In this document: piece by piece, positions 25,021 to 32,941 of the stretch
How the letters are laid out: each line of letters begins with the position of its first letter
Position numbering within the stretch: the first letter of the stretch is position 1
Source: Beijerinckiaceae bacterium
GTDB taxonomy: Bacteria > Pseudomonadota > Alphaproteobacteria > Rhizobiales > Beijerinckiaceae
Assembly: GCA_004564215.1 (NCBI GenBank)
Contig: CP024846.1
Span: 930,001 to 994,000 of the forward strand
Direction of reading: 5' to 3'
Length of the DNA: 64,000 nucleotides
Notes under the pieces: generated by a model
The model's input: the letters and a program-made list of their open reading frames with translations, nothing else
Told to the model about the DNA's origin: nothing
The model's database searches: none
Program-made: the position numbers and the translations under genes

Positions 25021-25950
25021 ATGGATCACCATGACAATAACGATATCGATCGCCGGCACGCGTTGAAATGCATGGTTTGGGCCGGCTCCGGCCTGGTCTG
25101 GACTCTGAACGGCGGCGTTCCGAACTCACACCTCATCGGCTCGGCGAACGCGGCCACTGCCAGCTTCTCCTTCGTCCAGATCTCCGACAGCCATATTGGC
25201 TTCAACAAGGCCGCCAACCCAAATCCGAACGCCACTCTCACGGAGGCCATCGCCAAGATCGACAATTTGCCGAGCAAGCCTGCCTTTATGATCCATACGG
25301 GCGACATCACCCATCTCTCCAAACCTCAGGAATTCGACGACGCCGATCAATTGATCGGCGGAGCCAAGCTCGACGTTCATTATGTTCCGGGCGAACACGA
25401 CGTCATCGACGAAAAGAACGGCGAGGCCTATCTCGCGCGCTACGGCAAATTGTCCAAGGGCAAAGGTTGGTATTCCTTCGACCATGCCGGTGTGCATTTC
25501 GTCGGCCTCGTCAATGTTTATGACCTCAAGGCCGGCGGCATGGGCAATCTAGGCGCCGAACAGCTCGCATGGCTCGCCGCCGACCTCAAAGCTAGGAGCG
25601 CATCGACACCCCTCGTCATTTTCGCGCATATCCCACTTTGGACAGTCGCTGCCGACTGGGGATGGGGCACGCAGGACGGCACAGAAGCGCTGAAATTGCT
25701 GACCCGTTTTGGCTCAGTGACGGCGCTTAACGGCCACATTCACCAGATCATGCAGAAGGTCGAGGGCAACGTCACCTTCCACACTGCGCGCTCAACCGCC
25801 TTTCCGCAGCCCGCGCCTGGCACGGCACCCTCGCCCGGCCCCAAACTGGTCCCTCCGGAACAATTGCGTTCAGTCTTGGGTGTCTCCAGTGTCACGCTGG
25901 CGCGCGGCAATAAATCGCTCGCAATCATCGACTCTACTTTAGCCGAATAG
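25021..25950 (+). CDS. Exported calcineurin-like metallophosphoesterase
   Basis: A 309-residue phosphoesterase, probably periplasmic. The N-terminus (DRRHALKCMVWAGSGLVW) has the twin-arginine and hydrophobic stretch of a Tat-type signal. Metal ligands follow the family order: Asp56 and His58 in ISDSHIG, Asp95 in HTGDITH, His126 in VPGEHDV, His203 in FAHIPLW, and His239/His241 in LNGHIHQ. The usual GNHD is GEHD here (Glu125), as seen in some family members. It is the first gene of an operon with a cupredoxin, an ECF sigma factor and its anti-sigma factor, an arrangement known in other alphaproteobacteria. The substrate is unknown. Confidence 0.88.
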   Translation: MDHHDNNDIDRRHALKCMVWAGSGLVWTLNGGVPNSHLIGSANAATASFSFVQISDSHIGFNKAANPNPNATLTEAIAKIDNLPSKPAFMIHTGDITHLSKPQEFDDADQLIGGAKLDVHYVPGEHDVIDEKNGEAYLARYGKLSKGKGWYSFDHAGVHFVGLVNVYDLKAGGMGNLGAEQLAWLAADLKARSASTPLVIFAHIPLWTVAADWGWGTQDGTEALKLLTRFGSVTALNGHIHQIMQKVEGNVTFHTARSTAFPQPAPGTAPSPGPKLVPPEQLRSVLGVSSVTLARGNKSLAIIDSTLAE

Positions 25951-25962
25951 GAGGACGTCAGA

Positions 25963-26295
25963 ATGACGAAAGGACTCCGTTTGCTCGCAGCGGTCGGTAG
26001 CATTGCAATTTGCTCCCTCCAGATCCACGCAGCTTTCGCCGCTGACGAGATCACGATTGCGATCGACAATTTTACTTTCACGCCGCTCGAGGTGAAAGTG
26101 AAAGCGGGAACAAGGGTGGTTTTCGTCAATCACGACGACATCCCTCACAATGTCGTTGGGAAGGTCATCAAATTCCATTCCAAAGCCCTCGACACGGACG
26201 AGAGCTTCGCCATGGTTTTCGACAAGCCTGGAGAAATTGCCTATTTTTGCGGGCTGCATCCGCAAATGACAGGCAAAATCACGGTTACGCCCTGA
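25963..26295 (+). CDS. Exported cupredoxin (amicyanin/plastocyanin-like)
   Basis: A 110-residue type I copper protein for periplasmic electron transfer or copper binding. A signal peptide (LLAAVGSIAICSLQIHAAFA) precedes the beta-barrel. Copper ligands are His62 in DDIPHNVV, Cys96 and His99 in YFCGLHPQM, and Met102. A good ribosome-binding site (TAGGAGG) precedes the ATG. It starts 12 bp after the phosphoesterase and is presumably controlled by the ECF system encoded next. Confidence 0.9.
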   Translation: MTKGLRLLAAVGSIAICSLQIHAAFAADEITIAIDNFTFTPLEVKVKAGTRVVFVNHDDIPHNVVGKVIKFHSKALDTDESFAMVFDKPGEIAYFCGLHPQMTGKITVTP

Positions 26296-26312
26296 CGGGC
26301 CGGCGGTGGAAC

Positions 26313-26843
26313 GTGACGAGCGAAACAGCGCGACGGCGCTTTACGGAGCTAGTGCTGCCCCATTTGGACGACGCCTATTCGCTCGCGCGCTGGTTAGCCG
26401 GTGCGACGGACGCCGAAGACATTGTGCAGGACGCTTGCATGCGGGCGCTGAAAGCATTGGAGGGCACCTCTGTCGAAAGTCCGCGCGCTTGGTTGCTGTC
26501 CATCGTCCGCAACGCCGCTTACACTTGGTTGGCCAAAAATAGGCCGCATGCAGTCATATTGGCCGGTGGCGCCGAAGACGCGGAAGCGCATCCTAGCGCA
26601 TTAAATACGCTCGCAGCGCCTTCTCCCGAAGCTTCGCTCATTGAAGCCGCCGATCATATGAGCGTCACGACCGCGATTGATGAGCTGCCGCTCCCGTTCA
26701 AGGAGACATTGGTCATGCGCGAAGTCAACGGCCTCTGCTACCGCGACATTGCGGAGGCGACCGGCGTCCCGATCGGCACCGTTATGTCGAGACTGGCCAG
26801 GGCGCGTGCGCTTCTCGTCTCGAAACTAGGGACAGCACAATGA
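26313..26843 (+). CDS. ECF-family RNA polymerase sigma factor
   Basis: A 176-residue sigma factor. Region 2 shows LARWLAGATDAEDIVQDACM and RAWLLSIVRNAAY; region 4 shows LPFKETLVMREVNGLCYRDI with the recognition helix PIGTVMSRLARARALL. The frame opens at 26247 inside the cupredoxin gene. The GTG at 26313, with GGTGGA just upstream, gives the normal length and avoids the overlap, so I use it. Its stop overlaps the anti-sigma start by 4 bp (ATGA). Likely activates its own operon through the GGGAATAAA promoter. Confidence 0.9.
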   Translation: MTSETARRRFTELVLPHLDDAYSLARWLAGATDAEDIVQDACMRALKALEGTSVESPRAWLLSIVRNAAYTWLAKNRPHAVILAGGAEDAEAHPSALNTLAAPSPEASLIEAADHMSVTTAIDELPLPFKETLVMREVNGLCYRDIAEATGVPIGTVMSRLARARALLVSKLGTAQ

Positions 26844-27670
26844 CAAAGTTGGATCACGAGGGTCACAAACTGCTCCTGCACGCGATGCTCGACGGCGAAC
26901 TCGATGCAGCCGGTGCAGTCGAAATGGAGCAGATGCTTGCGGCCGATCCGGAACTAGCGGCAGAACAGGCACGTCTCACGGCGCTTCGGCAAGCCATTCG
27001 GACCCATGCGCGGCGCGACGAGGCCCCGGCGTCCTTGCGCGCGCGCGTGGTCGCAGCGATCGAAGGCCCCCAAACGCGTCCGCATCGGTCAGCGACAGAT
27101 TTTCTGCGGACTCCCCCAACATGGCGAAGTTTCGCCACCGCGATCGCGGCGACGGTGGTCCTAACGATCGGACTGCAACATCTGATCGTGAACATCGGGA
27201 CGCCCAACGCGGCCCTACAGGCGATTGTTTCGGCACAGATGCGGAGCCAAATTTCCGGCCAACCGGTGGACGTGGTCTCCAGTGACCAACACACGGTTAA
27301 ACCCTGGCTGGCAAGCAAGCTCCCAGTCGCCGCCACCATTGTCGATCTTACCGGCGAAGGATTTCCCTTGCTTGGCGGACGCATCGACATCGTTGCCGGC
27401 GCCGCGGTCCCAACGCTGGTCTATAAACGCCGGGGGCATCTCATATCGGTAACGGAGTTGCGTGCCGATGCCGCCAACTATCCGGCGACGCCAAGCCGGC
27501 GCACGCTCGATGGCTACCCGGTCATCGTCTGGTCAGAGGGCGAACGCGCCTATGCGGCTATCTCCGATATCTCTCCGAGCGAGCTCGATGCTTTTGTCGC
27601 GGCGTTTCGGCAGGCCGTGGCGAAGGAACGAGGCAGTCCCGGCGCGCCGAACCGCGATACAAATGAGTGA
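26840..27670 (+). CDS. Membrane anti-sigma factor
   Basis: A 276-residue protein. The cytoplasmic N-terminus has the anti-sigma pattern (HKLLLHAMLDGELDAAGAVE, then LAADPELAAEQARL). One transmembrane helix (FATAIAATVVLTIGLQHLIV) leads to a periplasmic domain with GEGFPLLGGRIDIVAGA, VPTLVYKRRGHLISV and DGYPVIVWSEGERAYAAIS, similar to the zinc-finger-less, ChrR-partner-like sensors of ECF systems. It is translationally coupled to the sigma gene. The signal is unknown; the neighbouring cupredoxin and phosphoesterase suggest envelope or metal stress. Confidence 0.85.
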   Translation: MTKLDHEGHKLLLHAMLDGELDAAGAVEMEQMLAADPELAAEQARLTALRQAIRTHARRDEAPASLRARVVAAIEGPQTRPHRSATDFLRTPPTWRSFATAIAATVVLTIGLQHLIVNIGTPNAALQAIVSAQMRSQISGQPVDVVSSDQHTVKPWLASKLPVAATIVDLTGEGFPLLGGRIDIVAGAAVPTLVYKRRGHLISVTELRADAANYPATPSRRTLDGYPVIVWSEGERAYAAISDISPSELDAFVAAFRQAVAKERGSPGAPNRDTNE

Positions 27671-27718
27671 AGGAAACGGGGCTCGAGTCGCCTGCAAAGC
27701 AGAGCGGCTACCAACCAA

Positions 27719-28972
27719 TTAGGTCCCCAACTTCGAAAGACCGAGGTGACTGCCCGTGCGCACGCCTTCATTGAGCGCTCGCAAAATCTGCTTCGAATTA
27801 TTCTTCAAGAATTGCTTGACACCCTGGGCATCGATTGCCGTCACATTAAAATTTGTCGCATGATTCACATGGACGGTCCCGCCCCGGCCGCTGTTGCCGT
27901 CCAACAGGTTCCGAAAATTGGCGGCTGGACCAGCCGGCACGATCATTTCTCCCTGATGAACCTGGGCGATCATATCGCTTGGCAGGCTCCACGCACCGGT
28001 CGCGAAGGATGCCAGTCCGCTTGCGACACTCAGCACGGTCGCCTCTCCGGCCGCCGCTGGACCCGCGGCCGCCGGACCCATGACTGGCGAGAGAAAGCCG
28101 AAAATACCCGCGAAGGTTTCAGCCGCCGACGCTGAAATGCTTTTCAGGACGGGCCCGATCGTCCCGGTCATCGCCGCGGCCGACGCCGTACTCTCAAGGC
28201 CGGTCCGTGCAGCCGCTCCGGCCGTGACGGCCGCAGTCTTTGCGGTCTCTCCCGCACTGGTGGCCGCCGTTTGCGCCGCGATGCCCGCGAGCCAGTCCGC
28301 GACCATCCTGATCCTGGCGTGAACGAAGCTTTGGATTATCTGCAGGAGGATATTCCGCGCCGCATTTCGCAGGTTCATCGTTCCCTGGATCATGCCCATG
28401 ACGGCATTTGAAACGCTCGACCCAATTTGTTCAAAGCCACGTCGATAGTCGGAATAGATTTGCAAGGAGACATTTCGCTCGATTTCCCGTCTCCGAAGTG
28501 CGGATCGACTGGCGGCGTCTTCAAGTCGCAGTTGAGCCGCAACATAAGCCGCGCCCCCTTGCTGGTAAGTGCTTTGCAAGAATTGCAGATGCTGGCGCTC
28601 GATCTCTTCCCGCTGGGATTCAACCTTGAGAAGATTGGACAGCTCCTCCTGTCGCGAGATCTGCGCCGTCTGCGCTTGCGCCTTCACGGCCGCGGTTTGA
28701 TCCCTGATATTGTTCAAGGCTATCTCATATTGCGTCTGCTCGCTTTGCCGGGCAATCGCCAGTTCCGCATCGCTTGAAGCTTGCACGGTTGCAATTCTTC
28801 GCGCCGCCTCACTCGCATAGGCCTGCGACAGCGAAACGAAACTGGTGTTGATCTGGGCCGCGCCGCTCCGCAAGGCGCTGGTCGTCGCTTCCACAGCGCT
28901 GGTTGCCTGCTGCATCCCTTTTTGCAGGTCAGAAACATCGGCGGTAAATGTTACGGAAACGTCATTCGCCAT
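27719..28972 (-). CDS. Phage tail tape measure protein (short)
   Basis: A 417-residue protein with the tape-measure N-terminus (VSVTFTADVSDLQKGMQQAT), long helical Ala/Gln/Glu-rich stretches, and a Gly/Ala/Pro-rich membrane-like centre (around 280-320, FAGIFGFLSPVMGPAAAGPA). The C-terminus carries HQGEMIVPAGPAANFRN and the conserved end of phage tail length proteins. It is short for a tape measure. Position after the tail chaperones supports the call. Its stop lies 49 bp from the anti-sigma gene, so the cargo block begins immediately downstream. Confidence 0.82.
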   Translation of the reverse strand: MANDVSVTFTADVSDLQKGMQQATSAVEATTSALRSGAAQINTSFVSLSQAYASEAARRIATVQASSDAELAIARQSEQTQYEIALNNIRDQTAAVKAQAQTAQISRQEELSNLLKVESQREEIERQHLQFLQSTYQQGGAAYVAAQLRLEDAASRSALRRREIERNVSLQIYSDYRRGFEQIGSSVSNAVMGMIQGTMNLRNAARNILLQIIQSFVHARIRMVADWLAGIAAQTAATSAGETAKTAAVTAGAAARTGLESTASAAAMTGTIGPVLKSISASAAETFAGIFGFLSPVMGPAAAGPAAAGEATVLSVASGLASFATGAWSLPSDMIAQVHQGEMIVPAGPAANFRNLLDGNSGRGGTVHVNHATNFNVTAIDAQGVKQFLKNNSKQILRALNEGVRTGSHLGLSKLGT

Positions 28973-29022
28973 TTGGCACTGTCCTTGTCGTCAGGTCTTC
29001 GGTCGGAAAGCAGGCACACCCT

Positions 29023-29259
29023 CTACCTGCTATTGCCAAGATGCACCGAGCCATTCGGAAAGCGTGCGATCAGACCGCCAATACCACTCGGATCGCTATC
29101 GCTTTTTGAAATAGACCGTTCTGATTTTGGCTCGATGCGATAGACATATTTCATGATTTCGTGAGCCGGGGGAAAGCTGCGCCAATAGGCAAGGAGATTG
29201 AGTACGTCGTGCAATGGCATTTCGTCGATCTCCGCCGGCGCGTATCCGCAACTTGTCAT
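29023..29259 (-). CDS. Tail assembly chaperone, second component
   Basis: A 78-residue protein. The segment MPLHDVLNLLAYWRSFPPAH matches small GTA/phage proteins that follow the main tail chaperone. It begins with ATG at 29259 overlapping the preceding stop by 4 bp. The C-terminal part is Ser-rich and not conserved. The role, guiding the tape measure during assembly, is inferred by position. Confidence 0.65.
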   Translation of the reverse strand: MTSCGYAPAEIDEMPLHDVLNLLAYWRSFPPAHEIMKYVYRIEPKSERSISKSDSDPSGIGGLIARFPNGSVHLGNSR

Positions 29260-29639
29260 GAGCCTGGCGTAGATAAAGCCGAAGTCGATGCGGGCGGACC
29301 TGGTCGGCTGGTCTCGCCCGCTTCGGCTTCCCCCAAGGGGATGCCTCCGACTTTGGGGGGCTGCACGGTCTCGATGAATCCGCCCAAGCGCAGGACCGTT
29401 GCCATTGCCGCGCCAATTTCCGGCGCGGTCGTCTCGACATCCCCGAGGCAGGCTGCCGCATCTGGATGATCGCGCCCCAGCGCGATCGCGACAATCGCCG
29501 TCGCGGCCGCCACATTGCCTTGCTTCTCACCGATGCTCGACATGAGGATTGGTTCGATTTCTTGAACTTGGCGCAAAGTCAAAGGGCGAACCGTCCATTC
29601 GCATGCGCCAAGCCGGATCGTCTCGGGCTGGGGCCTCAT
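29256..29639 (-). CDS. Tail assembly chaperone
   Basis: A ~127-residue protein from the ATG at 29639, just 2 bp after the tail tube stop. Its early sequence (IRLGACEWTVRPLTLRQVQE) resembles GTA gene-10-like and phage tail assembly chaperones. The C-terminus is Pro/Ser-rich. It lies between the tail tube and tape measure genes, where such chaperones are always found. The longer frame starting at 29666 would run into the tail tube gene. Confidence 0.7.
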   Translation of the reverse strand: MRPQPETIRLGACEWTVRPLTLRQVQEIEPILMSSIGEKQGNVAAATAIVAIALGRDHPDAAACLGDVETTAPEIGAAMATVLRLGGFIETVQPPKVGGIPLGEAEAGETSRPGPPASTSALSTPGS

Positions 29640-29641
29640 GC

Positions 29642-30379
29642 TCACGACACCTCCCCGAACGACCAAGTCATGACGTTTCCGGCCGCATCGGCAAAGCAGG
29701 AAAAATCAAATTCAGGCATGACAAAATCTTCGAGCTTGGTTTGGAAGCTTAATTTGTTCGATGTGCAATTATTGAGCTTCAATGTGATCGCCTGGCCTTG
29801 AAACGTCGTATAGAAAACCGCTTGAAAGGTTGGGGTTGTCCCTAACAACTGATTGGCCACCGTGAATTTTTGGCCTGTCCCGCTGACCGTGTAGGTGTAG
29901 CTCACCAAAATCGCCTTTCCGGCGTCACCGGAATTAAACGTATAAATGCCGTCCGCCACCGAATATTCGCCGATCGCCGGCGCCGACGCGACCTTTGTCA
30001 TCGGCAAGCCCGTCGCTGCAGAAAGCACGCCATCATCATCGGCGAAAGTTCCGGCATGCGCGACGGCAAACGTAAATGGCGTGGCCGCAGCCACCGCCCC
30101 CGCCTCGGCAAATGACGTCGCAAGCTGACCGGCTGAAGGTGTGACGCCATAAAACAAATTGGCGAACGCCATCCCTGAGATCCGGGCAACCTTGGCTTTC
30201 CCGGTTGTTTTGATCGTGCCGCGAGCTTCCACCAGCGCCCGCTGGTATTGGCCATGCAGCTCCTTGATGGTCGCGGTCTCTTCGATGGAGACCTCTTGCA
30301 CGAGACCGAAGTTGAGCGGCGTGGCGTTAGCCACATCCGTTCGAGTTCCAAGCAATACGCCCGAGCCGAAACTATACAT
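29642..30379 (-). CDS. Major tail tube protein
   Basis: A 245-residue beta-rich protein that forms the tail tube. The N-terminus (MYSFGSGVLLGTRTDVANAT) and VQEVSIEETATIKELHGQYQ match the tail tube family of alphaproteobacterial phages. Residues ~97-165 form an extra beta domain ending in EYSVADGIYTFNSGDAGKAI that recurs in the head-tail connector (31466-32293). The C-terminus (LEDFVMPEFDFSCFAD) is typical of the fold. Located two genes before the tape measure, as expected. Confidence 0.82.
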   Translation of the reverse strand: MYSFGSGVLLGTRTDVANATPLNFGLVQEVSIEETATIKELHGQYQRALVEARGTIKTTGKAKVARISGMAFANLFYGVTPSAGQLATSFAEAGAVAAATPFTFAVAHAGTFADDDGVLSAATGLPMTKVASAPAIGEYSVADGIYTFNSGDAGKAILVSYTYTVSGTGQKFTVANQLLGTTPTFQAVFYTTFQGQAITLKLNNCTSNKLSFQTKLEDFVMPEFDFSCFADAAGNVMTWSFGEVS

Positions 30380-30514
30380 GCGATGACCTCTTTCTTCGAT
30401 CTAGCCAGTGTGCATCATGCCAGCGATTTTTTAGCCGGGCTTTTGCTATTGCTTCCAGGGGAGTCGAAAGGTGCACGGAAGTGCAGAACGGGCTCGGCGC
30501 TGCCGGAGGGATTT

Positions 30515-30961
30515 TTAGGGGAGCACAAGTTTGACGGGCACGATCACGAGCGCATCGCCGTCAAGATCCCCCGGATCTTTCAACGGCCGGCCGTCGATCC
30601 GGCAATGATAGACCGACCCATTGAGCGTGTTCCTTCCCAAGACAATGTCGCTTCCCGACAACGAAAATGCCGCGTCGATACGATCCAGCACATTATTGAC
30701 AAGTACGGCGCCAGCGACGCTCGGGTCCTTGGCATTGAGATAGATAAACAATCTGACTTCAAGGGTGCGCTTGGGATTAGCGCTCTCGCTCCACCCATAG
30801 GTTTCCTGGCCGCCCTCGTAAACGAAACATGCTGGCCGGCTCGCTGCCGGCACGTCGCTCCAAAGTCTAAGACGCCGTGCTGGCCCAAGCTTCCAAGCAT
30901 AGGCATTGCCAACCAGATGTATCAGCGCTTCAATCGCAGCTTCGCGCGGACTCACGGCCAT
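30515..30961 (-). CDS. Putative tail terminator protein
   Basis: A 148-residue protein from the ATG at 30961, with GGAGG five bases upstream. It shows alternating beta and helix typical of tail terminator proteins: EAAIEALIHLVGNAYAWKLG, RTLEVRLFIYLNAKD, LNNVLDRIDAA-like and DGDALVIVPVKLVL. No signature motif; the call rests on length and on its place between the gp10-like and tail tube genes. A longer frame to 31180 lies in the preceding gene. Confidence 0.6.
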   Translation of the reverse strand: MAVSPREAAIEALIHLVGNAYAWKLGPARRLRLWSDVPAASRPACFVYEGGQETYGWSESANPKRTLEVRLFIYLNAKDPSVAGAVLVNNVLDRIDAAFSLSGSDIVLGRNTLNGSVYHCRIDGRPLKDPGDLDGDALVIVPVKLVLP

Positions 30962-31022
30962 AGGGCCTCCGTTGTTAACTTTATCAAAGACAACATTTTT
31001 GGGCTGCGCCGCTTGCCACGCC

Positions 31023-31469
31023 TCACGACTGTCCCAAAGCCTTGAGGACCGCCTCCTTAAACCCCGACTCGATTTGCACGCGCGTTTCTGAGAGCGCGCT
31101 TCGAAGATAGGAACGTGCCGGAAGCGTCGAACCAGGGTGATGCACGCGTCTTGCAAAAACCTGCCCTCCGCCCGCACCAAAGCAAAGCGCCTTGGCTTTC
31201 ACCGCGACGATGTCATAGGCTGCGGTCTTCCCGCCAAATTCCTGGATCGCGGCATAGGGCACGCCGTCGCTGGACGTCGTGACCGAAATCGCGGACCCAG
31301 CGGCGTCGAGGGTGGAAACGATGGAATCTGCAAGGGCTCCGGAGCGAGCATTCAAAATTTCGCCTGTCAGCTTTCGCTGAATCCGTGACTCGAGCGCATC
31401 GCGCAGGGCGTCGGCTTCGCCAATCAAAGCGTCCATCACCGCTTGTGCGTCGAGGTCGATCTCGCTCAC
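31023..31469 (-). CDS. HK97 gp10-like head-tail joining protein
   Basis: A 148-residue phage protein starting with GTG at 31469 in a GTGA overlap with the connector stop. It shows the HK97 gp10 features ALRDALESRIQRKLTGEIL, YAAIQEFGGKTAAYDIV and PARSYLRSALSETRVQIESG. It likely joins head and tail. The longer frame to 31802 is antisense-free but overlaps the connector gene and is rejected. Confidence 0.8.
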   Translation of the reverse strand: MSEIDLDAQAVMDALIGEADALRDALESRIQRKLTGEILNARSGALADSIVSTLDAAGSAISVTTSSDGVPYAAIQEFGGKTAAYDIVAVKAKALCFGAGGGQVFARRVHHPGSTLPARSYLRSALSETRVQIESGFKEAVLKALGQS

Positions 31470-32293
31470 GGCATGACCACACGGCGGTAGGGAGTTAAGG
31501 CAGCTTCGACAAAGTCGGGAATGTCCTTGACGATGAACGCCATCGTTTCCTGGCCGCCCAACGACTTCGACTGTTGGCCGATACGCGAACGATATGCATA
31601 ACGCTCGGCAGCCCATTCCATGCAGCAAGAGGCAAGATCGGCTGGAACATAGCCATACGAGAGGATCATAGTGGCGCCGGTATCCTCCGGAGAAAATGTG
31701 TAAACGCCGTCCAAAACCGTGTAACACCCGGCCGTTGGATTTGTCGTCGCCGCAACGAAGGCAACGCCACTGGAAGAGGTGACGCCGACATCGCTTGCCC
31801 AATCCCCATAAGGCGCTTGGACCGAAACGCTATAGGGCGGCGTCACAGGAACGACCACGCTCTCATTTCGGATCGCGTAGCCTGCGACATATGAGATCAT
31901 CACATTCTGAACGCCGCGCGTGAAAAGACGGTGGCGCAGCGACAATCTCTGCACGGTACCGGGCGGTGCCGCATCCGGAGGATCGAGAACATAGCCGCAC
32001 TGAGCATTCGTGCCCGCGGCGAGCGGTGGCGATGGCGGAACCTCGATACCATTCACAATACACTTGGAGATTTCGAAGACCGGCCACTGCCGGAGCAGAA
32101 TCGAAATGTCGTTTCCCCCGTCATGGGTTTCTGTAAATGCGGTCGGCTGAATGGCAGGCCGGTCGAGCACATTCAGAATCGTGCGGCTGATTTGGGTGAT
32201 CAACCGCGCCAGGAGAACATCGTCGTCGGATCCCGCAATCTCAAGCCATGCCTTGAGATCGGCCAGGCTGACCAGATCGTAGGAAGACGCCAT
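31466..32293 (-). CDS. Phage head-tail connector (gp6-like) with added beta domain
   Basis: A 275-residue protein. The first ~85 residues (VSLADLKAWLEIAGSDDDVL, then ISRTILNVLDRPA) are the gp6-like connector, and the final ~55 (CCMEWAAERYAYRSRIGQQS) close the fold. Residues ~148-216 are an insert with the YTVLDGVYTFSPEDTGATMI pattern, homologous to a domain in the tail tube. This makes the protein longer than usual (~190). ATG at 32293. Confidence 0.78.
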   Translation of the reverse strand: MASSYDLVSLADLKAWLEIAGSDDDVLLARLITQISRTILNVLDRPAIQPTAFTETHDGGNDISILLRQWPVFEISKCIVNGIEVPPSPPLAAGTNAQCGYVLDPPDAAPPGTVQRLSLRHRLFTRGVQNVMISYVAGYAIRNESVVVPVTPPYSVSVQAPYGDWASDVGVTSSSGVAFVAATTNPTAGCYTVLDGVYTFSPEDTGATMILSYGYVPADLASCCMEWAAERYAYRSRIGQQSKSLGGQETMAFIVKDIPDFVEAALTPYRRVVMP

Positions 32294-32377
32294 CTTTCAG
32301 CTCTCCGTCGGAATTCGAGAAATCGGCTTCAGGGGCGGCGCCCCGGAAAGCCCGCGCTAAATTATTCAGGACAAGCC

Positions 32378-32824
32378 TCATCGGCCGAGCGCACGGCGAA
32401 CGAGGGCACGCAATTCTTCATTGGTAATCGGCAAGGAAACCGGGATGCCGTGCTCTCTAAGAAAGGCAAAGAGGGCCCGGCGATTGAGCGCTTCCGGATT
32501 CACCGCCACGACATCGAGGGGTGCGGGTTTCGGCGAAGAATTGCTGAGATCGTCGTGCGCCATCGGGGCTTCGATCATGCCGACGTCCTCCGTGCTCACC
32601 TCGCATGCCTTTCGGTGCCTTTGCACGACCTGAGCGAAAAGCGACGCTCGCCGCTTCGTAACCGGCTTGGGTTTCGCCTCTGCGGCATCCCAAGGCGTAA
32701 CGCCATGCGACATCAGATCTGGTAACAGCTCCTCCGGCGCCTCCAGGGATCCGTCTTCACCGATCGTGATAGTCCGGCCTTGATGCGAAATTTCAAGGCA
32801 GTTCGGCGGGATCCGCAACTTCAT
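32378..32824 (-). CDS. Phage protein of unknown function, head region
   Basis: A 148-residue protein, not recognised. The N-terminus (PPNCLEISHQGRTITIGEDG) is a small beta segment, and the C-terminus (RRALFAFLREHGIPVSLPIT) holds a short helical motif (NEELRALVRRALGR) that resembles SAP/LEM-like or HeH phage domains. It lies between major capsid and connector genes, a position often occupied by such small HeH-domain proteins. Confidence 0.6.
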   Translation of the reverse strand: MKLRIPPNCLEISHQGRTITIGEDGSLEAPEELLPDLMSHGVTPWDAAEAKPKPVTKRRASLFAQVVQRHRKACEVSTEDVGMIEAPMAHDDLSNSSPKPAPLDVVAVNPEALNRRALFAFLREHGIPVSLPITNEELRALVRRALGR

Positions 32825-32941
32825 TGAGTCAACCCTTTATTTGCTGGGCTCGAAGGCGTGTCCGGCGAAAACACGACAATTCAACGGACACGCTCTGCGC
32901 TTGGCGGCAAGGAATTCTTGCGCCTCTTGGGTTGCCCCGGC

